Below, piece by piece: positions 1-9,256 of a stretch of 64,000 bases of DNA. The stretch covers positions 1,612,001 through 1,676,000 of the forward strand of contig NZ_CANMQD010000001.1 of assembly GCF_947499945.1 (NCBI RefSeq), in the 5' to 3' direction. Within the stretch, counting starts at the first letter, position 1; the number at the start of each line of letters is the position of its first letter. The translations under genes and the position numbers were made by a program. The DNA comes from an uncultured Sulfitobacter sp. GTDB taxonomy: Bacteria; Pseudomonadota; Alphaproteobacteria; Rhodobacterales; Rhodobacteraceae. Under the pieces are notes generated by a model. That model was not told where the DNA came from. It was given only the letters and a program-made list of their open reading frames with translations, and ran no database searches.

Positions 1-61
1 GGCCAAGGCCGCGCAGGGACAGACGGCGGTCAGTGTGATCGGTAATTGCAAGCCAAGTCAT

Positions 62-1783
62 TTAAGCCACCTTTGCGGCGCGCAATAGCCCCGCCTCATA
101 TCGTTTCAGTGTACGGCGTGCGGCAGTGGGATAGCCTGCACCAGTTTCAGGGTCTAGCTCGGGGAAAATGCTATAGATTTCCTCAACCACTTCGGCCTCA
201 AAACTTGCTGCGGTTTGTGGTCCTGGTAGAAAACTTTCAGTCTCTAATCCTTCGGAAAACACAACTTGATGGCGATCAAACAGGAGATGGACATAGGTCA
301 CGTGACCGCCCTCGCGCCGCGTGATCGAGTGATCGTTAATCAGATCTCGCGCAGCGACCAAAACTTCGGCCTCACCAAAGAGAAGCTCAGCCAGAATATC
401 CTTGATCAACACACGGTGAAGGGGAGAGACCAGCAGGTCGCGATGCTGGCCTAATGTGTTTGCGCGAATGTGGATGGGGGCAAAATTACCCGTTGCGGTC
501 ACCTGCCGCGATCCAATCCATCGCAGTGGTTGTGCACCGTCGTCTTTTGTCATCACCAGATCACCGGGTTTCAATTGTTCCGCGCGGCGATCCCCGTCTG
601 GTGTCGCGATCAGCGTGCCCGCCACAAAGCATGGCACCGAGGTTGCGTTAACAAAACCTACGTCCGTGTCGGTGCCATTGTCGATCGTGTAGGTAAAGTT
701 GAAATCTTCTACGTCGCCGTCGCCGACCACGCTAAAGGTGCCATCGGCATTCAGGGTTACTTGCTGCCCCGTTGGCAGGGTAATTGCTGTTCCCACCGTC
801 GCAGGCTGACCGTTGATGTGTGTAATGGTCATCGTGCTGCCTGCGGGGCCGTTGTTAATGTCGTTGCCCAACACATCCAAGGTAGTGGTCCCGTCAGGAT
901 AAACGTTCACGTCGTCGGACACTGCGACAAGCTGTGTCTGCACAGAGTTACCTGCGATCAGCACGTTAGAATCGTATTGGCTGTCGCCCACATCGGCGAT
1001 GGCGATCCGTATCGAGTTTGTCTCACCCGCATTTACGACCATCGTGAGGGTCAGCGTGATCGTAAAGCCGTCCATCTCCGTATTGTAGTCGTCGTTGGTA
1101 TTGTCGTTGTACATGTTGATGTTGTTAGTGGTCGAGATATTGAACGGATCGGTCTCGCCATCACCTACGTCATGCTCGACTAAGGTGCCGTTGATCCATA
1201 CACCAAAGAAGTCTTGATAGATGGAATTTGCAAATTCTGGGTATTCTTCTGAACTGAACACGAATTGCATCGTGAGAACGTCAGTGTCTGGAATGAAGTC
1301 AACATCCAAAGTAGCGGCGTCATACGTCCTGCCGCCAGCGGCCGAATTATACTGACTGAAATTATCGGTGCCCGAAGTATTCGTCGATGTGTTCGTGGAT
1401 TGGTTCGGATCTGCGCCGCCGGTATTGCCGCTTCCGCCGTTTCCATTTCCGTTTCCGTTATTTCCGTTCCCGTTGCCGCCACCGTTCCCGACGCCGTTTG
1501 CGTTTCCGTTGTTTCCGTTTCCATTTCCGCTACCGGTCCCGCTAGTGGTCGCGTCGTTGGTAAAGTCCTCGGCTTCTCCCGTGGACATGATAATACCAGT
1601 TGGTCCGGGGACTACGCCGGGCGATGTCGTATCACCGCCGCTGTAGATGCCTGCACTATCGATATCGCCGTAGTAGGTGGCACCCGTTACGGTCACACCG
1701 TTGCCGAAAATCTCCTGCGCCATCTCAATCGCAGTCGTCCCCTCGCGCACGGTTTCGATATCAAGCTCGGATGCTACTGCCAT
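62..1783 (-). CDS. Choice-of-anchor L / Hint-domain secreted protein
   Basis: A 573-residue protein without an N-terminal signal peptide. Residues 1-80 and 150-290 look like a choice-of-anchor L domain, with the hallmark FVFSSEEYPEF near residue 175. The domain is split by a Gly/Asn-rich linker at about residues 84-122. A bacterial cadherin-like stretch follows (about 290-380). A Hint (hedgehog/intein-type) domain starts at Cys385 (CFVAGTLIATPDG) and contains a PLHRV motif near residue 70 of the domain. In this family the Hint domain is thought to self-process or attach the protein, and export is usually by a type I system; both are inference here. The gene stands alone, with a 268-bp gap to dapE. 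The architecture is clear, but the biological role is unknown. Confidence 0.85.
   Translation of the reverse strand: MAVASELDIETVREGTTAIEMAQEIFGNGVTVTGATYYGDIDSAGIYSGGDTTSPGVVPGPTGIIMSTGEAEDFTNDATTSGTGSGNGNGNNGNANGVGNGGGNGNGNNGNGNGNGGSGNTGGADPNQSTNTSTNTSGTDNFSQYNSAAGGRTYDAATLDVDFIPDTDVLTMQFVFSSEEYPEFANSIYQDFFGVWINGTLVEHDVGDGETDPFNISTTNNINMYNDNTNDDYNTEMDGFTITLTLTMVVNAGETNSIRIAIADVGDSQYDSNVLIAGNSVQTQLVAVSDDVNVYPDGTTTLDVLGNDINNGPAGSTMTITHINGQPATVGTAITLPTGQQVTLNADGTFSVVGDGDVEDFNFTYTIDNGTDTDVGFVNATSVPCFVAGTLIATPDGDRRAEQLKPGDLVMTKDDGAQPLRWIGSRQVTATGNFAPIHIRANTLGQHRDLLVSPLHRVLIKDILAELLFGEAEVLVAARDLINDHSITRREGGHVTYVHLLFDRHQVVFSEGLETESFLPGPQTAASFEAEVVEEIYSIFPELDPETGAGYPTAARRTLKRYEAGLLRAAKVA
1418..1534 (-). 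repeat. Hexanucleotide-like repeat encoding Gly/Asn linker
   Basis: On the + strand this stretch is a degenerate run of TTTCCG, TTCCCG and TTGCCG units, read on the minus strand as Gly-Asn dipeptides. The six-base period keeps the frame, so slippage would change linker length without a frameshift. It lies inside the choice-of-anchor domain of the Hint-domain protein. Confidence 0.8.
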
Positions 1784-2051
1784 GTCTCTGCCTCAAACCT
1801 TCTTATGAGACAGCACACGCACGCAGATTGGACAGGGGGATTCCCCCACATTCCAGATTTGTCTGTGTTCAGACGATTCCGCCCCTGTTTTCAGGTGTTG
1901 GAACTGCTTAGGCCCTGCCTCGGGTCAATTATTATACTACCAAGCTACCACAATTTTGACATAAATGAAGTGGGATTTTGCATGGTTGCGAGGGCTGGCG
2001 CTTTTTGACCACAGCGGGGATAAAGGGGGTGATTTCCAAAAGGAGCCTCCT
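1784..2051. other. Divergent intergenic region between Hint gene and dapE
   Basis: This 268-bp gap must hold the promoters of both divergent genes. The only structure I see is a short perfect inverted repeat, five G then five C around ATT (1835-1847), about 52 bp upstream of the Hint gene start. The dapE ribosome-binding site AGGAG lies at 2041-2045. No small ORF or RNA gene is evident. Confidence 0.4.
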
Positions 2052-3206
2052 ATGTCGCAGATATCCCCGATTGATCCCGTTGAATTGACGGCTGCATTGG
2101 TGCGCTGTCCGTCGGTCACACCTGCGGATGCTGGTGCGCTCGATGTACTTCATGACCTTCTGACTGATGCCGGATTTACCTGCGCTTGGGCAGACCGTGG
2201 TGGTATCCGCAATCTCTTCGCACGGTGGGGTACCCAAGGGAACACGCGCAGTTTCGGCTTTAACGGTCACACGGATGTAGTGCCGATCGGGGACGAGGCT
2301 GCATGGACCATGCCCCCTTTTGGGGCTGAGATAAAAGACGGCATAATGTACGGTCGTGGCACAACCGATATGAAATCCGGCGTAGCCGCGTTTGCCGCTG
2401 CCGCCGTTGATTTTGTCCGGAACACGCCGCCTGACGGTTCTATTATAATCACCATCACGGGCGATGAAGAAGGTGAATCTGTCGATGGGACGCTGGCCCT
2501 GTTGGAGTACATGGAGAAGCATGGGGAGCGGATGGATGTCTGCCTTGTGGGGGAGCCGACCTGCCCCAATACCATGGGCGAGATGATAAAGATCGGGCGT
2601 CGCGGTTCTATGACGATCAAGTTCCGCGTAGTCGGCAAACAAGGGCACTCTGCCTATCCGCACCGCGCGAAAAATCCATTACCACCAATGATGCGCCTCA
2701 TGGATCGCTTGGCAAGTCACGAGCTGGATCAAGGAACGGAGCATTTTGACGGCTCGACGTTGGCTGTAGTCACGGTGGATACGGGCAATCCTGCGACCAA
2801 TGTCATTCCAGCGGAATGCTCTGCAACGGTGAACATCCGCTTTAACGATACGCATTCAGGGGCGAGTCTGAGCGAGTGGATCGAGAACGAAGTTGCCGCC
2901 ATTCGCGAGGCTTTCGGCGTGCAGATCGAGACGCAGGTGAAAATCTCTGGAGAGAGCTTCATCACCCCACCCGCTGATTTGTCCACGATGGTGTCAAAAG
3001 CGGTTGAGGCGGTGACAGGCGTCATACCGGAGCTTTCGACTACGGGTGGCACCTCCGATGCGCGATTTGTTAAATCGCATTGCCCTGTCGTTGAGTTCGG
3101 CCTCGTGGGTCAGTCCATGCATCAAGTGGATGAACATGTTGAAGTCGTGCATATTCACGAACTCAAGATGATCTATACCCGCATCCTTCAGGATTATTTC
3201 GCTTGA
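2052..3206 (+). CDS. dapE: Succinyl-diaminopimelate desuccinylase
   Basis: A metal-dependent M20-family deacylase of the lysine/meso-diaminopimelate pathway. It hydrolyses N-succinyl-LL-diaminopimelate to LL-diaminopimelate and succinate in the cytoplasm. Metal and catalytic motifs are visible: [10 protein letters not shown] (His73, Asp75), [10 protein letters not shown] (Asp106) and GDEEGE (Glu139/Glu140), followed by the central dimerisation domain and a C-terminal TGGTSDAR motif. The length of 384 residues matches the family. I chose ATG 2052 because AGGAG sits 7 bp upstream; an in-frame ATG at 1965 would add 29 unlikely residues. The stop overlaps the next gene by 4 bp, which suggests translational coupling. 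Confidence 0.95.
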   Translation: MSQISPIDPVELTAALVRCPSVTPADAGALDVLHDLLTDAGFTCAWADRGGIRNLFARWGTQGNTRSFGFNGHTDVVPIGDEAAWTMPPFGAEIKDGIMYGRGTTDMKSGVAAFAAAAVDFVRNTPPDGSIIITITGDEEGESVDGTLALLEYMEKHGERMDVCLVGEPTCPNTMGEMIKIGRRGSMTIKFRVVGKQGHSAYPHRAKNPLPPMMRLMDRLASHELDQGTEHFDGSTLAVVTVDTGNPATNVIPAECSATVNIRFNDTHSGASLSEWIENEVAAIREAFGVQIETQVKISGESFITPPADLSTMVSKAVEAVTGVIPELSTTGGTSDARFVKSHCPVVEFGLVGQSMHQVDEHVEVVHIHELKMIYTRILQDYFA

Positions 3207-3619
3207 TCCAGATCACCGAGACCGAGGACCGCCAGACCTGTTATGCTCTGCGCCAAGAGGTGTTTGTGCAAGAGCAGGGCTATACTGCGGAGGGGGAAGT
3301 AGATGATCTGGATGCAATCAGCCACCACCTGTTGGCGGTTGAAGATGATGAGCCCGTTGCCACGGCACGTGTGTATATAGATGGGACTACGGCCAAAATT
3401 GGTCGCGTTTGCGTGATCACGTCGCGACGCGGGATTGGCCTCGGGGCAGATATTATCAACGCTGCGGTGGCCTTGGCCGCACAAAAGCGGGCTAAGCATG
3501 TCGTCCTTGGCGCTCAGGTTCATGCGATTGGGTTCTACGAGAAGCTGGGTTTCACACCTTTTGATCCACCTTATGATGATGAGGGCCAGCCGCACCAGAT
3601 GATGAAGCAGGCCCTGTGA
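3203..3619 (+). CDS. GNAT family N-acetyltransferase (ElaA-like)
   Basis: A 138-residue single-domain GNAT acetyltransferase. The acetyl-CoA binding loop [10 protein letters not shown] is at 75-84, and the typical C-terminal FYEKLGF is at 111-117. The beginning ([13 protein letters not shown]) resembles the ElaA subgroup. The substrate cannot be read from the sequence. The gene starts with TTG inside the dapE stop (4-bp overlap) and its own stop overlaps the next gene, so it sits in a dapE-GNAT-DUF2064-rnr run. No other start fits the spacing. Confidence 0.85.
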   Translation: MIQITETEDRQTCYALRQEVFVQEQGYTAEGEVDDLDAISHHLLAVEDDEPVATARVYIDGTTAKIGRVCVITSRRGIGLGADIINAAVALAAQKRAKHVVLGAQVHAIGFYEKLGFTPFDPPYDDEGQPHQMMKQAL

Positions 3620-4188
3620 AACGAACCCTTGTTGTCATGCTGAAAGAGCCGCGTGCGGGGCGTGTCAAAACGCGGTTGGGGCGCGATATCGGTATGGTTG
3701 CTGCGGCGTGGTGGTTCCGCCATCAGGTGCGCAGATTGCTCCGTCGGATCGACGATCCGCGTTGGGATATCGTGTTGGCGGTTTCCCCTGATCGTGCAGG
3801 TCTTGTATCACGGGTTTGGCCCCAGTATTTGGTGCGCATTGCGCAGGGGCAGGGCGATCTGGGGGACCGAATGGGGCGTGCATTACGCAAACCACCCGTT
3901 GGTCCTGTCTGTGTGATAGGTGGTGATATCCCTGATATTAACGCCAAACGCATTGCCGAGGCTTTTGCGGCGCTGGGCCATAATGACGCAGTGTTTGGCC
4001 CTGCTCCTGACGGTGGTTATTGGCTTATCGGATTGCGGCGGGTCCGTGCAATTCCCCCAAACATCTTCGCCAATGTACGTTGGTCAACGAAATACGCGCT
4101 TAGCGATACAGTGGTAACGTTGGCAGATCACCGCATTGCTTTTGTTGCGACGCTCGATGACGTGGATACAGTTGCGGACTTAAAATAA
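3616..4188 (+). CDS. DUF2064 / TIGR04282-type glycosyltransferase-like protein
   Basis: A 190-residue nucleotide-sugar-transferase-fold protein. The N-terminal signature KEPRAGRVKTRL (10-21), GGDIPD (102-107, the likely metal/nucleotide site) and GPAPDGGYWLIGL (128-140) identify the DUF2064 family, which resembles MobA/CofC-type nucleotidyltransferases. Some relatives lie in arsenosugar or other glycan clusters, but no such partners are present here, so the substrate is unknown. It starts with GTG overlapping the stop of the acetyltransferase and ends just before rnr. Confidence 0.85.
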   Translation: MKRTLVVMLKEPRAGRVKTRLGRDIGMVAAAWWFRHQVRRLLRRIDDPRWDIVLAVSPDRAGLVSRVWPQYLVRIAQGQGDLGDRMGRALRKPPVGPVCVIGGDIPDINAKRIAEAFAALGHNDAVFGPAPDGGYWLIGLRRVRAIPPNIFANVRWSTKYALSDTVVTLADHRIAFVATLDDVDTVADLK

Positions 4189-4225
4189 TGTGACGCGGCT
4201 CGATGCGCGTGCTACCTCCACCACC

Positions 4226-6481
4226 ATGAACAATATCCCAACCAAAAAAGAAGTGCTCGACTGGATCGAGGAAAACCCCACTCTGACGGCCAAGCGTGAC
4301 ATCGCAAAAGCCTTCGGCATCAAAGGGGCTGCGCGCATTGATCTCAAGCGGATCCTCAAAGAGCTGGAGGCCGAAGGCCATCTGGAAAAGCGCAAGAAAT
4401 CCTATAGCGACCCCGAGCGTCTGCCGCCCGTCAGCGTGCTGATGGTTACCGGACCTGATGCAGATGGTGATCTATACGCCAAACCGATGGAATGGGGCGG
4501 TGAGGGTGTGGAGCCTGTGGTTCTGATGATCCCCCGCGCCGCTGATCCTGCGCTGGGTGAGGGTGACCGCATTCTGGCGCGACTGACTTTGGTAAAGGGT
4601 GAAACGCATCATTATGAGGGGCGTCTCATTCGACGCATTGGCAGCAATCCGAAAAAGATTATCGGTATATTCAAAAAGCATGCCGAGGGCGGCCGTATTC
4701 AGCCTATCGATAAAGGCGCAGACAAAGAGTGGGCTGTTCCGTCTGACTTCACAGGTGGTGCCAAGGATGGGGAGTTGGTCGAGGCTGAACTTGCAGGTCC
4801 CAAAGGCCGGATGGGCCTGCCGCGCGCGCGCATCGTGCAGCGGTTGGGTGATCCTTCCGCACCCAAGGCGGTCTCACTCATTGCGATTCACCAGCATAAT
4901 ATCCCCGATGATTTCCCCGACGATGTCATTGCCGAAGCCGACGCGGCAGAACCTAAGGGCCTGAAAGGGCGCGAGGACCTTCGCGAACTGCCATTAATTA
5001 CGATTGATCCATCTGACGCACGTGACCACGACGATGCGTGCTTTGCCGAGGCTGATCCTGATCCGGCCAATAAAGGGGGTCATATCCTTTGGGTCGCGAT
5101 TGCTGACGTATCTGCTTATGTTGTGCCGGGATCCGCGCTGGACCGTGAAGCACGTAAACGTGGCAATTCCACCTACTTCCCTGATCGCGTGGTGCCAATG
5201 TTGCCTGACCGTTTGTCAGGCGACCTTTGCTCGTTGCATGAGGGGGTGGAACGCGCCTGTATCGCCGTGCGCATGGTGCTCGATGCCGAGGGCAACAAAA
5301 TCACCCACGATTTCCACCGCGGCCTGATGAAATCTCCTGCAAGCTTGCATTACGAAGAAGTGCAGGATGCGATTGACGGTAAGCCGAACGAGCGTACCGA
5401 ACCGTTGTTAGAGACTGTTTTGAAGCCCCTTTATGCCGCTTATGGCGCGTTGGTCGCGGCACGAGAGCGCCGCCAACCGCTTGATCTTGATCTACCAGAG
5501 CGGCGCATCGAACTCGATGATGATGGTAAAGTTCGCTCCGTCAATTTTCGTCTGCGGCTGGATGCACACCGTTTGATTGAGGAATGTATGGTGCTGGCCA
5601 ATGTCGCCGCTGCCGAGACACTCATCGCCAAGAAAACCCCACTTCTCTTTCGAACCCACGAAGAGCCTACGCCAGAGAAACTTGATGCGCTGCGTGAAAC
5701 GGCTGCCGCAGCAGGATATACGCTGGCCAAGGGCCAAGTGCTGCAAACGGCGCATTTAAACAGATTGCTTGAGCAGGCGGCAGGAAGTGACGATTCGGAA
5801 CTGATCAATATCTCCACGCTTCGCTCAATGACTCAGGCTTATTATGGCGCGGATCAGATTGGGCACTTTGGTTTGGCACTGCGGTCCTACGCGCACTTTA
5901 CCTCCCCCATTCGCCGGTACGCGGACCTGATCGTGCACCGTGCGCTTATCACTGCGCATGGCTGGGGCAAGGACGGGCTGTCGCAACATGACATCGACGA
6001 TCTTGAGGCGACTGGTGCGCATATCTCGGACACCGAACGACGCTCCATGATTGCGGAGCGTGACACGACGGACCGCTATCTCGCGTCGTACCTGTCAGAG
6101 CGTGTGGGCAACGAGATGACAGGGCGGGTCAGCGGCATTGCCCGCTTTGGTGCCTTTGTGAAATTGGACGAGACGGGTGCCGATGGCCTTATCCCCATGC
6201 GTAATATCGGACGAGAGTACTTTCACCACGATGCCGATGCTGGCACGCTTATGGGGGCCGATACGGGCATGACCATCGGTCTGGGTCAGCGAGTCACCGT
6301 GCGCCTGTCCGAAGTGACACCAGTGACGGGTGGGATTGCGCTGGAACTGCTTGAGATCGAAGGCGAGGCAATGCCTCAGGGCCGTCATAACCCTGCAGGC
6401 CGCAGCCCCCGCCGCAAGGGGGCAAAGGCGAAAGGTAAGAAAGCTGCGACCAAGCGGAAAGTTACCCGAAGCCGACGCTAA
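4226..6481 (+). CDS. rnr: Ribonuclease R
   Basis: A processive 3'-5' exoribonuclease that degrades structured RNA and helps in RNA quality control. The order is an N-terminal winged-helix region (PTKKEVLDWI), cold-shock-type OB folds, and the RNB catalytic domain with the acidic cluster DPSDARDHDDA at about residues 261-271. An S1 domain (GNEMTGRVSGIARFGAFVKL) follows, then a Lys/Arg-rich tail (about 30 residues) typical of RNase R. ATG 4226 gives 751 residues and matches the usual N-terminus. A GTG at 4190, one base after the upstream stop, would add 12 residues and cannot be excluded. It is probably cotranscribed with dapE. The stop overlaps the convergent GST stop by 4 bp. Confidence 0.93.
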   Translation: MNNIPTKKEVLDWIEENPTLTAKRDIAKAFGIKGAARIDLKRILKELEAEGHLEKRKKSYSDPERLPPVSVLMVTGPDADGDLYAKPMEWGGEGVEPVVLMIPRAADPALGEGDRILARLTLVKGETHHYEGRLIRRIGSNPKKIIGIFKKHAEGGRIQPIDKGADKEWAVPSDFTGGAKDGELVEAELAGPKGRMGLPRARIVQRLGDPSAPKAVSLIAIHQHNIPDDFPDDVIAEADAAEPKGLKGREDLRELPLITIDPSDARDHDDACFAEADPDPANKGGHILWVAIADVSAYVVPGSALDREARKRGNSTYFPDRVVPMLPDRLSGDLCSLHEGVERACIAVRMVLDAEGNKITHDFHRGLMKSPASLHYEEVQDAIDGKPNERTEPLLETVLKPLYAAYGALVAARERRQPLDLDLPERRIELDDDGKVRSVNFRLRLDAHRLIEECMVLANVAAAETLIAKKTPLLFRTHEEPTPEKLDALRETAAAAGYTLAKGQVLQTAHLNRLLEQAAGSDDSELINISTLRSMTQAYYGADQIGHFGLALRSYAHFTSPIRRYADLIVHRALITAHGWGKDGLSQHDIDDLEATGAHISDTERRSMIAERDTTDRYLASYLSERVGNEMTGRVSGIARFGAFVKLDETGADGLIPMRNIGREYFHHDADAGTLMGADTGMTIGLGQRVTVRLSEVTPVTGGIALELLEIEGEAMPQGRHNPAGRSPRRKGAKAKGKKAATKRKVTRSRR

Positions 6482-7173
6482 CCCATCGCTTCGCGACAAC
6501 GGGCGATATAGGCGCTCAGAACTCGATCATCTGCCACACGTTGTGACAGAGGTGTGGGTGCAGGTGCTCCAATGATCCCACCAAGGATCGCCCCTACACT
6601 GGCATCCGCCGCCGTTGGCGTGTCGCCAAACAAGAAGTCCTGTTCTCCGAGTTGCGCAGCAATGGCCTGAAGGTCTGGTTCAATACGCTCTAGTCTCTCT
6701 GGTCCCGTGAGCCGGCCCAACCCAAGACCGTGCATGGTCTTTATAAGGTCTTTTCGCAGTTTGGACGTGACAAATCCGCGGATGAGCGCAGGCAGGAAAT
6801 CGAAATACTCTTTGCGGATGATCGCCCAATTCGCCTCATCTCCCCAACGATCATGAACTTGATGCCAGTACATGTGCTCTTCGGCCATGCGGATAAATGC
6901 GCGGGAAATTCCGCGGTCACGGGAAGTGAGACCTGCATCAAAGTCATGGCCAAGCCCCTCAAGGTGGGCGCGGATATTGTCGCTGTCCGGCACGATGGTA
7001 CCATCGTCGAGTGCGATAGCGGGGAGCTTTCCATGGGGCATCTTGCGCGGATCATGAAGGTCTTTGCGCTCCCATGGTGTTCCCGACATCTTCAAAAGAT
7101 ACCCTGCTTTTGTGCAGAACGGGCTATAGCTGAACTCCCCGAATCCGGAGGCGAATGTGTAAAGCGTGATCAT
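6478..7173 (-). CDS. Glutathione S-transferase family protein (metaxin-like)
   Basis: A 231-residue two-domain GST-fold protein. The thioredoxin-like N-terminus carries SPFCTKAGYLLKMSG (17-31) and the glutathione-site pattern KLPAIALDDG and DSDNI. The helical C-terminal domain ends with a DFLFGDTPTAADASVG segment. The SPFCTK pattern resembles the metaxin/FAXC branch rather than classical detoxifying GSTs. The substrate is unknown. It is divergent from a WYL regulator only about 100 bp away, which suggests control by that regulator. Confidence 0.85.
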   Translation of the reverse strand: MITLYTFASGFGEFSYSPFCTKAGYLLKMSGTPWERKDLHDPRKMPHGKLPAIALDDGTIVPDSDNIRAHLEGLGHDFDAGLTSRDRGISRAFIRMAEEHMYWHQVHDRWGDEANWAIIRKEYFDFLPALIRGFVTSKLRKDLIKTMHGLGLGRLTGPERLERIEPDLQAIAAQLGEQDFLFGDTPTAADASVGAILGGIIGAPAPTPLSQRVADDRVLSAYIARCREAMG

Positions 7174-7217
7174 GGGTATCCCTTTCTGTGAATTGAGACT
7201 TGTTTACCAGGCATTGC

Positions 7218-7233
7218 TGACAGAAAATGACAG
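7218..7233. promoter_or_regulatory. Direct repeat, possible operator for WYL regulator
   Basis: TGACAG occurs at 7218-7223 and again at 7228-7233, one helical turn apart. The repeat lies in the short divergent gap between the GST gene and the WYL-domain regulator. This spacing suits a protein binding one DNA face, but the link to this regulator is inference. Confidence 0.3.
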
Positions 7234-7272
7234 CAACCTGTGCGAAGGTTGGCACATAAAGGGGAGAGACCC

Positions 7273-7992
7273 ATGAACCGCACGCACCGCTTGTTTCAAC
7301 TCATGCAAACGCTCCGCCGTTTGCCTGCGCCTGTCACGGCTTCCGCACTGGTGAATGAAACGGGAGTCTCCTTGCGCACAATCTACCGTGATATTGATGC
7401 CCTGCGTGGCTTGGGCGCTGTGATCGACGGGGAAGCGGGGTTTGGCTATACGCTGATCGAAGATGCTGCTTTGCCGCCATTGGGGTTTACCGATGACGAG
7501 CTTGAAGCGCTGGTGCTGGGCCTGCGTGAAGTGGACGTGATAGGCGACCCTGCTTTGGCAGCGGCCGCCCGCACCGCGCTGGCAAAGCTTAAGGCGCGAC
7601 TGCCAGCCCGCCAAACACATCGCCTGCAACATGCCGTTCTGGATGCCCGCCGTTTTGTTCGACCCACAGAACCAAAGATTAACGTGAAAGCTCTACGCGC
7701 CGCGACTTGGGATGAGGCAACTGTCGAATTTCAGTATGAGGACGCAAAGGGTGCAGCCTCAAAGCGGCAGGTAGACCCGCTTAGTATAGTGTTTATGCAG
7801 AATGCCCACATGCTGCTTGCGTGGTGCCACCTCCGCCAAGATTTTCGCGCTTTCCGCCTCGATCGGATGCATGATTTTGCTGTGACGGAGGCTCATTTCA
7901 GACCTCGCCGCGTGCCGATGCTGCGCGACTTTCTGGAGCGGTTGCGTGCGGAGGATGAGCGACGGGCTAAAGACCGCGTAGCGGAAGTTTGA
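7273..7992 (+). CDS. WYL-domain transcriptional regulator (YafY/DeoR type)
   Basis: A 239-residue DNA-binding regulator. An N-terminal winged helix (about 5-60, with ALVNETGVSLRTIYRDIDAL) is followed by a linker and a WYL domain at about 135-215, where the core motif reads MLLAWC. WYL domains are thought to sense small ligands or nucleic-acid pieces. ATG 7273 has GGGGAGA just upstream; a GTG at 7240 would add 11 residues without such a site. It diverges from the GST-like gene, its most likely target. Confidence 0.88.
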   Translation: MNRTHRLFQLMQTLRRLPAPVTASALVNETGVSLRTIYRDIDALRGLGAVIDGEAGFGYTLIEDAALPPLGFTDDELEALVLGLREVDVIGDPALAAAARTALAKLKARLPARQTHRLQHAVLDARRFVRPTEPKINVKALRAATWDEATVEFQYEDAKGAASKRQVDPLSIVFMQNAHMLLAWCHLRQDFRAFRLDRMHDFAVTEAHFRPRRVPMLRDFLERLRAEDERRAKDRVAEV

Positions 7993-8056
7993 TTGCTTTT
8001 CGCGTCACCATATTGGCGTTAGATTGGAAGCAATTGATTTAAGAAAGGGTAATAAA

Positions 8057-9256
8057 ATGCGCGCTATTCCGGTTTTTCTTCTTCTGCTTGCCGCGGCGCC
8101 ATTGTGCGCCCAATCGACGGAGCGCAGCAATGCAGGACTACAGGCGTGGATTGCGGATTTTCGCGCTGACGCGCTCGCTGCTGGCATTTCGGCGCAGGTT
8201 TACGATGCGAGTATGGCCAAAGTCACGTTTTCGCCAAAGGTAGTTGAGCGTGATCGCAACCAATCGGAATTCACGAAAACGATTTGGGATTACCTTGAGA
8301 CAGCAGTATCTGATTTGCGCATTAGCAATGGCAAGGCTGCGCTGAAGCAGCAGCGAAAAGCCCTGATTGCGATTGAAGCAGAATATGGCGTTCCCGCAGA
8401 GATCGTCACGGCGATTTGGGGGCTTGAGAGTGCCTATGGCACCTTTCGCGGTACCGACCCTGTCCTGACTTCCATGGCATCGCTGGCCTATGACGCGCGG
8501 CGCGCTGCGTTCTTTCGGTATCAGTTGATTTCGGCGCTAACTATTCTGAGTATTGGCGAAACAGATGTCGAAAACCTGCGGGGCAGTTGGGCGGGGGCGA
8601 TGGGCCATACGCAATTTATGCCCAGTTCATTTTTTGCCCATGCGGTTGATTGGGACGGTGACGGTAAACGAAACATCTGGGGCGATGATCCCCGCGATGC
8701 GCTCGCCTCTGCGGCGAAATATCTCAAGGATAACGGCTGGGTCACAGGCCAGCCTTGGGGTGTAGAGGTCACCATACCCGCCGGCTTTGACTACCTCTTG
8801 GCAAATCGTGAAATTTTGAAGAATCCGCGTGAGTGGGCTGCTCTTGGGATTATGGATACCAGCGGAAAAGTTGTGCCGGATCATGGGCCGGCGGCGATTC
8901 TGCTGCCTGCGGGGAAAGACGGTGCAGCATTCATGGTGTTCAAGAATTTCGAAGTTATCGAGACATACAACACTGCCGATGCTTATGTTGTCGCCGTTGG
9001 ACATCTGGCAGACCGCATTGCGGGCGCTGGGCCGCTCAGAGGGGATTGGCCGCGTCCGGATCGCGCGCTTACCTACGATGAGCGGATAGAGCTTCAGACA
9101 GCGCTGACGGCACAAGGTTTTGACACGCAAAAAATAGATGCCAAAATCGGGCCGTTAACGGTCAATGCTGTGAGGGGTTGGCAGGTATCGCAGGGAGAGG
9201 TGCCTGACGGCTATGCCTCTCCCGCGTTGTTGGAGCGTGTTAGATCAGCTCGGTGA
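8057..9256 (+). CDS. Lytic murein transglycosylase, MltB family
   Basis: A 399-residue periplasmic muramidase-type enzyme that cleaves the N-acetylmuramic acid to N-acetylglucosamine link in peptidoglycan. A signal peptide (residues 1-18, ending APLCAQS) precedes the SLT/MltB catalytic domain, with catalytic Glu124 in WGLESAYG and the later GAMGHTQFMPSSF motif. A C-terminal peptidoglycan-binding domain lies at about 335-395. The Cys in the signal region could be a lipobox, but the sequence around it (APLCAQ) fits poorly. ATG 8057 follows AAAGGGTAA; an in-frame ATG at 8024 lacks this. The 3' end overlaps the convergent permease gene by 12 bp. Confidence 0.9.
   Translation: MRAIPVFLLLLAAAPLCAQSTERSNAGLQAWIADFRADALAAGISAQVYDASMAKVTFSPKVVERDRNQSEFTKTIWDYLETAVSDLRISNGKAALKQQRKALIAIEAEYGVPAEIVTAIWGLESAYGTFRGTDPVLTSMASLAYDARRAAFFRYQLISALTILSIGETDVENLRGSWAGAMGHTQFMPSSFFAHAVDWDGDGKRNIWGDDPRDALASAAKYLKDNGWVTGQPWGVEVTIPAGFDYLLANREILKNPREWAALGIMDTSGKVVPDHGPAAILLPAGKDGAAFMVFKNFEVIETYNTADAYVVAVGHLADRIAGAGPLRGDWPRPDRALTYDERIELQTALTAQGFDTQKIDAKIGPLTVNAVRGWQVSQGEVPDGYASPALLERVRSAR

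Noticed and set aside
470..1183. A 237-residue frame on the + strand inside the Hint-domain gene
   Set aside because: It is a shadow of the GC-biased coding strand, without recognisable domains or ribosome-binding site.
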